Under the pieces are notes generated by a model. It was not told the DNA's origin. It saw only the letters and a program-made list of their open reading frames with translations, and made no database searches. Below, in pieces: positions 57,880 to 64,000 of a stretch of DNA of 64,000 nt. Both the position numbers and the translations under genes were made by a program. Source of the DNA: PALSA-505 sp036501145 (GTDB lineage: Bacteria > Actinomycetota > Actinomycetes > Streptosporangiales > Streptosporangiaceae); assembly GCA_036501145.1 (NCBI GenBank), contig DASYAV010000127.1, positions 62,001-126,000 on the forward strand, read 5' to 3'. Position 1 is the first letter of the stretch. Each line of letters opens with the position of its first letter.

Positions 57880-59139
57880 ATGACCGCAGGGCCGCCGGCC
57901 GGCGCGGGCGGGGATGCCAGCCTGCACAGCGAACGCCTCATCATCCGGGCGTTCGCACTGATCAGGGCCTTCACCCTGGCGCAGGCCGCGGTAGCGCTGG
58001 TCATCGACTGGCGCTGGTACCGCTGGCCGGGCCTGATCGCGGCGCTGCTGGCCGCGGCCGCCGTGCAGAGCCTGCTGGTGCTCCGGCTGTTCCGGCGGCG
58101 GAACACCGTCGTGTACGGCCCGGCGCTGGCCACCGACGCCGCGGCCACGCTGGTGCTCCTCACGGTGGGCGGGCTGGCCCTCACCCGGTCCGGCAACCCG
58201 GTCACCGACGACGTCTTCTACCCGTATTCGGTGGCGTCGATGGCGCTGGTCGGCTTCGGGTCACGGCGCTGGCTCACGGTCGTGCTGGTGCCCGCGCTGA
58301 CCGCCGGGACCTACATCGCGGTGGCCGCCGTCAAGTTCGGCTTCGGCTTCGGCCTGGTGGAGAACTCGGCCACCTACTGGGCGTTCGCGGTGATCGGCTG
58401 GGCGCTGGCCTGGAAGCTGCGTCAGCTCAGCCTGGACCTGGACCGGGCCAGGTCGGACGCGGTATCCCGGGAGCGCGAGCTGGCGCAGGCCCGGCACCAG
58501 CGTGAGCTGCAGGACGTGCAGCTCGCCGCGATCAAGGCCGAACTGGACCGGGGGACCGAGCGCACCCGGATCTTCCGCGCGCTGCACGACAACGTGCTGC
58601 AGACGCTGGAGTTCATCGCCCGGCACGACCGGGCCACCTATTCGCAGCTGCGGGACCGGGTGGCGGCCGAGGCGGCCTGGCTGCGCTCGCTGCTGCAGGG
58701 CGGTGCGGCGCGGGCGGGCGGGGACGCGGCGCAGGCGGGTGCCGACCTGGCCACGGCGCTGGCCGAAGTGGCGCAGCGGCATCTGGCCACCGGGCTGCAC
58801 GTAGAGCTGAACACCGCGGCCATGGCGGGCGCGCGGCCGGTGTGCCCGGCCGTCACGCAGGCCCTGGCGGGCGCGGTCAACGAGGCACTGACCAACGTGC
58901 GCAAGCACGCGGGCACGGCTGAGGCGACGGTGCGCGCGGCGCCGGCCGGCGGCGAGGTGGTGGTGACGGTGCTCGACCACGGGTGCGGCTTCGACGCACA
59001 CGCGCGCGTGCCTGCGGCCGCAACCGGGCTGGGGCTGCCCGGCATCCGCGACCGGGTGCGCGAGGCGGGCGGCACCGTGGTGGTCAGCAGCGCGCCCGGC
59101 ACGGGCACACACGTCGAACTGCGGGTGCCGGCCCGGTGA
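57880..59139 (+). CDS. Sensor histidine kinase, NarL/DesK type
   Basis: A 419-residue sensor with about six hydrophobic segments in residues 20-185 and no large extracytoplasmic domain, then a coiled coil (DLDRARSDAVSRERELAQARHQRELQ) and a HisKA_3 segment FRALHDNVLQTLEFI with the phospho-accepting His. The ATPase domain shows NEALTNVRKHA (N-box), VLDHGCGFD (G1) and GLGLPGIRDR (G2). HDN rather than HDx(L/V)G is a slight variant. ATG 57880 is 6 bases after TACTGT, suggesting a leaderless transcript. It overlaps the response-regulator gene (GTGA). The signal is probably membrane-related. Confidence 0.9.
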   Translation: MTAGPPAGAGGDASLHSERLIIRAFALIRAFTLAQAAVALVIDWRWYRWPGLIAALLAAAAVQSLLVLRLFRRRNTVVYGPALATDAAATLVLLTVGGLALTRSGNPVTDDVFYPYSVASMALVGFGSRRWLTVVLVPALTAGTYIAVAAVKFGFGFGLVENSATYWAFAVIGWALAWKLRQLSLDLDRARSDAVSRERELAQARHQRELQDVQLAAIKAELDRGTERTRIFRALHDNVLQTLEFIARHDRATYSQLRDRVAAEAAWLRSLLQGGAARAGGDAAQAGADLATALAEVAQRHLATGLHVELNTAAMAGARPVCPAVTQALAGAVNEALTNVRKHAGTAEATVRAAPAGGEVVVTVLDHGCGFDAHARVPAAATGLGLPGIRDRVREAGGTVVVSSAPGTGTHVELRVPAR

Positions 59140-59786
59140 CCGGCCCGGACGAGAGCGCCGGCCAGCCCATCCGGGTGGCGATCGTGGACGATCACCCGAT
59201 CGCCAGGTACGGCGTGGAGTTCATCCTCAGCCGCTGCGCCCAGATATCGGTGATCTGCTCGGCCGGGTCGCTGGACGAGCTCAGCGCCGCGGCCGCCGAA
59301 CCCGACGTGATCATCCTCGATCTGTACCTGGACGACCCGGTGCGGCTGACCGCGGCGGCCATCTCGGCGCTCGCGGCCAGCCGCCCGGTGCTGATCATGT
59401 CCGCGTCGGGCAGCCGCGCCGACGTGCTGGCCGCGATCCGTGCCGGCGCCGCCGGCTACCTGGTCAAGCAGGCGACCGACGACGCGTTCACCGAGGCGGT
59501 GCGCACCGTGGCCGCCGGCGGCTTCTACCTGTCCCCGCAGCTCGCCGACATCATCGACGCCGACCTGGGCTCCGGCCGCGGGGACCGGGCGCCGCGGCTG
59601 GCGCCGCGTGAGGAGGAGGCGCTGCGGCTCATCGCCCAGGGCTTCACCCAGTCGCAGACGGCCACCAGGATGCGGGTCAGCCCGGGCACGGTGGACACCT
59701 ACATCAAGCGGATCCGCAAGAAGCTCGGCGCCGGCAACAAGGCCGACCTGACCCGCCGGGCCATCGAGCTCGGCCAGCTCGACTAG
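59136..59786 (+). CDS. NarL/FixJ-family response regulator
   Basis: A 216-residue regulator. The receiver domain starts RVAIVDDHPIARYGVEFIL (acidic pair), with phospho-acceptor Asp in DVIILDLYLDD, Ser in IMSASGS and Lys in GYLVKQAT. A LuxR-type helix-turn-helix follows (PREEEALRLIAQGFTQSQTATRMRVSPGTVDTYIKRIRKKLG). GTG 59136 overlaps the kinase stop, fixing it as the cognate partner. VKQATDD is typical of the group. Targets are unknown; the lipoprotein gene 168 bp downstream is one candidate. Confidence 0.92.
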   Translation: MTGPDESAGQPIRVAIVDDHPIARYGVEFILSRCAQISVICSAGSLDELSAAAAEPDVIILDLYLDDPVRLTAAAISALAASRPVLIMSASGSRADVLAAIRAGAAGYLVKQATDDAFTEAVRTVAAGGFYLSPQLADIIDADLGSGRGDRAPRLAPREEEALRLIAQGFTQSQTATRMRVSPGTVDTYIKRIRKKLGAGNKADLTRRAIELGQLD

Positions 59787-59954
59787 CGCCTCAGGCAGCC
59801 CAAGCCCGCTGCGTGTCCCGCAAATTCGGGACTCGCCTGCCCCGCCGCGCCGGCCGACAGTGGTACCCGGAGACAACCCCGCCCCGTGTAGATCTTCACG
59901 GCCCGAGGCGGCATACAGTTACCGGTAGCCACGGATCCAGAGCAAGGAGTCACG

Positions 59955-61277
59955 ATGCGGGCGGCGCGGCGCGGCGGTGCAGGGGGCAGGGGCGGCGGGT
60001 GGGGGGTGTCCGGCATGGCGCTGGGCGTGACGGGGCTGGCCATCACCGCAGCCACGCTGACCGGCTGCGGCGGATCGGGGCTCAACCCGGGGCCGGGCCC
60101 GGAGCCGTGTGGGTCGGCTGCCGCGCCGGGATCGGGTGCCGGGTGTGTGCCGCCCGTACCGTCCGCGTCGGCGTCCGTGCCGTCCGCGCACGGCCTGGTG
60201 GTGTGCCAGCCCAATGCCGACAACACGGCGATCGACCTCGAGGTGATCTCGCCGCAGAACATGAAGGTCGAGGCCAGCACCACGATCCCAGCGGTGCCCG
60301 GCGTGGAGAATATGAACGTGGCCAGCGGTCCGAACGCGCCGGTCGCCTGCAGCCCCGGGCCGGTGAGCGGCTATAACCAGAACGTGCCGATGATCGGCCC
60401 GGAGCAGTTCGCCGCACGGCAGAGGTTCAACGCCAGCTTCACCAAGATGGCGGTGATCATCCAGAAGCCGTCCAGTGGCACCGCCGACGCCGGCTACCTG
60501 ACCCTGGCCACGGGCAAGGTCACCGACCTCACCAGCGCCAGCGCCTCGAGCTTCGGGTCGTCCAGCGCCACCGCCAGGGACGCGTTGTTCGACCCCACCA
60601 CCGGGGATCTGTGGTATCTCACCAGCAACGGCGTCCCGTACTCCGTGGATGCCGCCGGTCACGCCACCGCCCACCCGGTCAGCTACGCCGCGTCACTGCG
60701 GGGCAGCAGCGCCGACGCGCCGGGCTACATCGCACTGGCCCCGGAGACGGGCTGGGTGCTGTCCGACACCAGCACCGGGCTGCCGAACCCTCCGGGCACC
60801 GTGGCCGTCGGTGTTGCCACGACCGACACAGGCGGGCAGCTCCAGATCTGGCACCAGGGCAGCGACCTGACCGCCGAGGCCGACATGCTCGGCCAGGACC
60901 AGAGCAAGACGATCAAGATCATCAACGTCAAGGGGTGGCCCCCCGGACTGCCGGACTCAGCCCAGAATCCCGCTCCGATCGCCTGGCTGAGCGACACACA
61001 GCTCATCATGATGCGGGCCAGCCAGTTCTACCTCGTCACGCTCGGCCACGGCTACAGGTCCGCCATCTCGGGGCCCAGGCTGCTGCCGTCCAACAACTAC
61101 ACGTTCATCCAGGCCGTGCTTTCGCCGGACCACCACATCCTGGCCTTCACCGTGAACAAGGGCGGCACGACCGACTACCTGTACGAGCTGGCGCTGAACC
61201 AGCCGGGTGCCCGGCCGAAGCAGATCGCAGCGCTGGGCTCGACGTCATCTCCGTGGGCCATGCTGGACTGGCGCTGA
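59955..61277 (+). CDS. Putative secreted lipoprotein with beta-propeller-like body
   Basis: A 440-residue protein with a signal peptide and lipobox (ITAATLTGCGG, Cys near residue 38), so it should be lipidated and outside the membrane. The mature part begins with a Pro/Ser/Gly linker containing three further Cys and continues as a long beta-rich region with repeated LATGKVTDL, DPTTGDLWYLTSNG, GHATAHPVS and LSPDHHILAFTVNKGG segments, like WD/PD40 blades. Function is unknown. ATG 59955 follows AAGGAG. It stands alone between the two-component genes and a convergent small gene, and may be a target of that system. Confidence 0.8.
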   Translation: MRAARRGGAGGRGGGWGVSGMALGVTGLAITAATLTGCGGSGLNPGPGPEPCGSAAAPGSGAGCVPPVPSASASVPSAHGLVVCQPNADNTAIDLEVISPQNMKVEASTTIPAVPGVENMNVASGPNAPVACSPGPVSGYNQNVPMIGPEQFAARQRFNASFTKMAVIIQKPSSGTADAGYLTLATGKVTDLTSASASSFGSSSATARDALFDPTTGDLWYLTSNGVPYSVDAAGHATAHPVSYAASLRGSSADAPGYIALAPETGWVLSDTSTGLPNPPGTVAVGVATTDTGGQLQIWHQGSDLTAEADMLGQDQSKTIKIINVKGWPPGLPDSAQNPAPIAWLSDTQLIMMRASQFYLVTLGHGYRSAISGPRLLPSNNYTFIQAVLSPDHHILAFTVNKGGTTDYLYELALNQPGARPKQIAALGSTSSPWAMLDWR

Positions 61278-61315
61278 GCCGGCCCACCCCGGGCCCGTGG
61301 GCCCAGCCGGCGCTC

Positions 61316-61516
61316 TTACTTGCTGGGCTGCGGAACCTTGCAATGCACCTTCGGGTTCACGCCGACGTAGTTCAGCGGGCCGGCGAGAATCGTCACGACG
61401 ATGTCGCTGAACTTCGCGCAACTGGTCGTGGAGTTGCTGTAGTAGCCGCGCTGGCCGCCCGCTATCGCCCCGATGACCAGCCAGACCACCAGCAGGATCG
61501 ACACTATGCGACGCAT
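61316..61516 (-). CDS. Small conserved membrane protein
   Basis: A 66-residue protein with one N-terminal membrane segment or uncleaved signal (RRIVSILLVVWLVIGAIAGG), then RGYYSNSTTSCAKFSDIVVTILAGPLNYVGVNPKVHCKVPQPSK. The second part has another short hydrophobic stretch and two Cys that could pair outside the membrane. I recall near-identical small proteins (ending GPLNYVGVNPKV-C) across actinomycetes, none with a known role. GGAGGT precedes ATG 61516 at good spacing. It is convergent with the lipoprotein gene. Confidence 0.85.
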   Translation of the reverse strand: MRRIVSILLVVWLVIGAIAGGQRGYYSNSTTSCAKFSDIVVTILAGPLNYVGVNPKVHCKVPQPSK

Positions 61517-61592
61517 GGTTACCTCCGGTCTGCCCGGCCGGTGGGTGAAGTATCAACGGCTGGGCTGGGCCTAGAGGTGTTAAGTACCACGA

Positions 61593-61661
61593 CAGGCTTA
61601 TTCAAAACTCCCTTTGCGACCAGGTGACCGTCGGTGCAAGGCCGGGTTTTGAATGAGCCTG
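61593..61661. mobile_element. 69-bp MITE-like element with 16-bp terminal inverted repeats
   Basis: CAGGCTTATTCAAAAC (61593-61608) and GTTTTGAATGAGCCTG (61646-61661) are inverted repeats with 15 of 16 matches around a 37-bp core. CGA flanks both sides (61590-61592 and 61662-61664), as for a 3-bp target duplication. No transposase is present. The ends look like IS termini, so this may be a MITE or a solo remnant; as RNA it would form a long stem and could also act as a terminator. Confidence 0.55.
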
Positions 61662-61976
61662 CGAACGCCATTTCAATTACGGATCCTGTGCCGGTTCAGG
61701 AAATGGCGCCGAAATTCCGCCCGGCACCTACGGCGCGCCAGGTCGCGCCGGAGGTGCCGTCCCCTGTTAGCGGATGGGGCCCCTGCCCCCCGCGCCCGGC
61801 CGGACGGGCGGCGTGTCCGGCCGGGGCGAGAACTTGCTGAGGTCCACGCCGACAGAGAACAGCACGCCGGTTAGTTATCGAGTAAGTCCCGGTTAAGCGG
61901 CCGGTTAACCGGGGCAGCCGGCGCCGGCCGGCATGGCGCACGTGCGCTCGGCAGCGCCGTGATGATCATGTTTTGC

Positions 61977-62050
61977 GTACGGCGTACTCGTCGACGAGCA
62001 CGCTGTACTCTTAGGGTGTACGCCGTACTCCCATAGCGGGTACGGTGTAC
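61977..62050. promoter_or_regulatory. Three GTAC-N3-GTAC operator repeats upstream of TetR gene
   Basis: GTACGGCGTAC (61977-61987), GTACGCCGTAC (62018-62028) and GTACGGTGTAC (62040-62050) are near-palindromes of one motif, with a half copy CTGTACTC near 62003. A perfect 12-bp palindrome CTCGTCGACGAG (61987-61998) abuts the first. The last copy ends 9 bases before the GTG start, so the adjacent TetR protein could repress itself strongly. Confidence 0.65.
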
Positions 62051-62059
62051 GCTAGATGG

Positions 62060-62830
62060 GTGCCGATACCGGAAGACCGGCCTGGTCAGGGGCCGATCTG
62101 GGCCCGGCCCGAGCCGGCCGGGCGCCGTCCCCGGTTCAGCCGCGCGCAGATCGCCGCCGTGGCGCTCGGCATAGCGGACGCCGAAGGCTTCGGCGCCGTC
62201 TCGATGCGCCGCATCGCCGCCGAACTCGGCGCCGGCACGATGAGCCTGTACCGCTACATCGCCACCAAGGCCGACCTGGCCGCGCTGATGGACGACGCGA
62301 TAACGGCCGAGGTGGTCGTACCCGACGGCGCGCTGCCCGCGGACTGGCGCGGCGCGCTGGCCATGATCGCCCGCCAGACCCGGGTGGTCTACCTGCGCCA
62401 CCCCTGGGCGGTGCAGGCCCTGCAGGGTGCGGAGGGCGCCCGCCACGGCGCGCCGATGGGGCCGAACGGCCTGCGCCACTTCGAGCAGTCGCTGGCCGCG
62501 CTGGCCGGCGCGCCATTCGACACCCGCGGCAAACTGGACCTGCTGACAATCGTGGACGACTACGTGTTCGGGCACGTGCTGCGCGCCGCCGACCTGCACG
62601 TGCACACCCGCGAGGAACCCGGCCCGGCCGAGGTCGCCGCGGTCGCCAGGTTCGTCGAGGAGCAGATCGCGTCCGGCCGGTTCCCGCAGCTGGCCGCGCT
62701 GGCCGGGGACCCGGCCGCCCGCTCGGTGACCGACGCGGACCGGCTCGAGCAGCGCTTCGAGCTGGGCCTGCAGGCGCTGATCGACGGGGCGTTCCGGGCC
62801 TGGGCCTACCCGGAGGCAGGCCTGGGCTGA
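62060..62830 (+). CDS. TetR-family regulator with TetR_C-type ligand domain
   Basis: A 256-residue regulator. An N-terminal Pro/Arg-rich extension (VPIPEDRPGQGPIWARPEPAGRRPRFSR) leads to the helix-turn-helix IAAVALGIADAEGFGAVSMRRIAAELGAGTMSLYRYIATKADLAALM (residues 30-77), then a ligand domain with LRHPWAVQALQG and FVEEQIASGRFPQLAAL, as in tetracycline-repressor-like TetR_C proteins. An in-frame GTG at 62045 overlaps an operator copy, so GTG 62060 is preferred; without a ribosome site it may be leaderless. It carries its own operators but no obvious target: the next gene, recQ, has an independent promoter. Confidence 0.88.
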   Translation: MPIPEDRPGQGPIWARPEPAGRRPRFSRAQIAAVALGIADAEGFGAVSMRRIAAELGAGTMSLYRYIATKADLAALMDDAITAEVVVPDGALPADWRGALAMIARQTRVVYLRHPWAVQALQGAEGARHGAPMGPNGLRHFEQSLAALAGAPFDTRGKLDLLTIVDDYVFGHVLRAADLHVHTREEPGPAEVAAVARFVEEQIASGRFPQLAALAGDPAARSVTDADRLEQRFELGLQALIDGAFRAWAYPEAGLG

Positions 62831-62922
62831 TCTGCCGTGACGGCTGCGCCCGGCCAGGGTGGCCCGGCCGGCCTGGCCAGCCGGTACGGCCGAACCCCCC
62901 CGGCGGTGTCCCCGCCCGCTCG

Positions 62923-62928
62923 TAGAAT
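62923..62928 (+). promoter_or_regulatory. -10 box of leaderless recQ
   Basis: TAGAAT lies 6 bases before GTG 62935, which has no ribosome site. No matching -35 element is seen at 17 bp. The spacing fits a transcript starting at the start codon. Confidence 0.5.
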
Positions 62929-62934
62929 CGCCGG

Positions 62935-64000
62935 GTGGCCGCATCCCCCAGCCTCCCCAGCCCGCCTCAGCCCGCCCTGCCTGTGCACGGCGGGGAGGTG
63001 AGCGAGGCCCAGCGGGTCCTGCAGCGGGTCTTCGGCTACGACTCGTTCCGCGGCGACCAGCAGGAGATCATCGACCACCTCACCGGCGGCGGCGACGCGC
63101 TCGTGCTGATGCCCACCGGCGGCGGCAAGTCGCTGTGCTACCAGATCCCCGCGCTGGTCCGGCCGGGCACCGGGGTGGTCATCTCACCGCTCATCGCGCT
63201 GATGCAAGACCAGGTGACCGCGCTGAACGCGGCCGGGGTGCGGGCGGGCTTCCTCAACTCCACCCAGGACGGGCACGAGCGCCGCGAAGTCGAGCAGGCC
63301 TTCATCGGCGGCGAGCTCGACCTGCTCTACCTGGCCCCGGAGCGGCTGCGCGGCGAGGCCACCGGCCGGCTGCTGGACCGCGGCCGGATCGCGCTGTTCG
63401 CCATCGACGAGGCGCACTGCGTGGCCCAGTGGGGGCACGACTTCCGGCCCGACTACCTGGAGCTGTCCGCGCTGCACGAACGCTGGCCGCAGGTGCCGCG
63501 GATCGCGCTCACCGCGACCGCCACCGAGGCGACCCGGGCCGAGATCACCAGCAGGCTGAACCTCGGCGACGCCCGGCATTTCGTGGCCAGCTTCGACCGG
63601 CCCAACATCAGCTACCGGATCGTGCCGAAGAACGAGCCGAAGCGCCAGCTGCTCGACCTGCTGCGGTCCGAGCACGCCGGGCACGCTGGCATCGTCTACA
63701 CGCTGTCCCGGAACTCGGCGGAGAGCGTCGCGGAATTCCTCACCGGCCAGGGCATAGAGGCGCTGCCCTACCACGCCGGGCTTGACGCACGCACCCGCGC
63801 CGCCAACCAGTCCCGCTTCCTGCGCGAGGACGGCCTGGTCATGGTGGCGACGATCGCGTTCGGCATGGGCATCGACAAGCCGGACGTTCGGTTCGTCGCG
63901 CACCTGGACCTGCCCAAGTCGGTGGAGGGCTACTACCAGGAGACCGGCCGGGCCGGCCGGGACGGGATGCCGTCCACCGCCTGGCTCGCCTACGGCCTGG
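62935..64000 (+). CDS. recQ: RecQ-family ATP-dependent DNA helicase, C-terminus beyond window edge
   Basis: The frame is open from GTG 62935 to the right edge, giving 355 residues. Superfamily-2 motifs appear in order: motif 0 FGYDSFRGDQQEII, Walker A LMPTGGGKSLCYQIPAL, Ia VISPLIALMQDQV, DEAH box FAIDEAHCVAQWGHDFRPDYLEL (RecQ aromatic loop), III ALTATAT, IV IVYTLSRNSAES, V VATIAFGMGIDKPDVRFV and VI YYQETGRAGRDG. It unwinds forked or recombination DNA 3' to 5'. The zinc-binding and HRDC regions are off the window. TAGAAT sits 6 bases before GTG, a leaderless arrangement; GTG 62998 is an alternative start. Confidence 0.95.
   Translation, partial: MAASPSLPSPPQPALPVHGGEVSEAQRVLQRVFGYDSFRGDQQEIIDHLTGGGDALVLMPTGGGKSLCYQIPALVRPGTGVVISPLIALMQDQVTALNAAGVRAGFLNSTQDGHERREVEQAFIGGELDLLYLAPERLRGEATGRLLDRGRIALFAIDEAHCVAQWGHDFRPDYLELSALHERWPQVPRIALTATATEATRAEITSRLNLGDARHFVASFDRPNISYRIVPKNEPKRQLLDLLRSEHAGHAGIVYTLSRNSAESVAEFLTGQGIEALPYHAGLDARTRAANQSRFLREDGLVMVATIAFGMGIDKPDVRFVAHLDLPKSVEGYYQETGRAGRDGMPSTAWLAYGL

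Larger units (their letters stand above)
61517..62059. other. 543-bp intergenic region holding MITE-like element and TetR operators
   Basis: No ORF here is convincing. From left to right it holds the small gene's upstream region, the MITE-like element (61593-61661), about 240 bp without recognised signals, the palindrome CCGGTTAACCGG (61901-61912), and the TetR operator set (61977-62050). Composition is less GC-rich than coding DNA around it. Confidence 0.6.

Noticed and set aside
61634..61874. Short plus-strand frames after the MITE-like element
   Set aside because: They start inside the inverted repeat, lack ribosome sites and have no family features.
61901..61912. CCGGTTAACCGG as a regulatory operator
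   Set aside because: A 12-bp palindrome of these bases is expected by chance in such DNA, and it is about 150 bp from the nearest start.
1..64000. CRISPR arrays, tRNA and rRNA genes, phage or plasmid origin features
   Set aside because: No regularly spaced repeats, cloverleaf-like sequences, rRNA motifs, integrases or iterons were seen on reading both strands.

Overview
The window is GC-rich DNA (about 70% G+C, strong G/C bias at third codon positions, many GTG starts) from an actinomycete. Supporting signs are an F420-type flavin enzyme, a short 344-residue 6-phosphogluconate dehydrogenase, a DinB2-like polymerase, a Leu/Val-type amino acid dehydrogenase, NarL-type two-component genes, and several genes whose start codon lies 5 to 7 bases after a TANNNT box, which fits leaderless transcripts. 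No rRNA, tRNA, CRISPR array or complete insertion sequence was seen. Genus cannot be set from the sequence; a filamentous soil actinomycete is an inference.

Layout. 1-3.3 kb: a hemerythrin-like gene cut by the left edge, MarR and TetR regulators, and a DrrA/DrrB-type ABC exporter under a TetR-type palindrome. 3.3-8.9 kb: a minus-strand run with overlapping stops and starts (ketopantoate-reductase-like protein, alpha/beta hydrolase, DUF885 metallopeptidase, M19 dipeptidase, SDR) that looks like a peptide or amide catabolic operon. 9-12 kb: acetyltransferase, sulfotransferase and hydrolase with more relaxed codon use and a broken fragment. 12-16.8 kb: an iminopeptidase-like hydrolase divergent from histidine ammonia-lyase, an alpha-hydroxy-acid oxidase and a DUF899 protein.

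16.8-33.9 kb is the most striking block: about 17 kb of coordinated catabolic genes. On the minus strand, in order of transcription, are an Asp/Glu-racemase-like protein, a DAO-family FAD oxidoreductase, a Leu/Val-type dehydrogenase, two SDRs, an APC permease, a second DAO-family FAD oxidoreductase, an Old-Yellow-Enzyme/dienoyl-CoA-reductase-like protein, and branched-chain 2-oxoacid dehydrogenase E1alpha, E1beta, E2 and an E3-like protein that lacks the usual redox cysteines. Divergent from it are an acetolactate-synthase-like TPP enzyme and a GntR/FCD regulator. Two promoter regions share ATTGT(A/G)CACA. The simplest reading is import, oxidative N-dealkylation or deamination, and oxidative decarboxylation to acyl-CoA of an unusual (perhaps N-methylated or D-) amino acid; this is inference.

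33.9-45 kb: secreted GH30-CBM32 glycosidase divergent from its likely LacI regulator, emfourin-like inhibitor, SerA, tandem GNAT, an internally deleted APC permease, S9 peptidase, a first G6PDH, an F420-type flavoprotein and a membrane protein. 45-53 kb: an AT-richer gap, a degraded ORF with a 36-bp repeat, an SDR/amidase/hydroxy-acid-oxidase operon, a DUF72 protein, and a single open frame joining a DinB2-like polymerase to an S9 peptidase. 53-64 kb: FHA protein and partner, a second G6PDH with gnd, a histidine kinase/response regulator pair, a lipoprotein, a small membrane protein, a MITE-like element, a TetR with three upstream operator-like repeats, and RecQ cut by the right edge.
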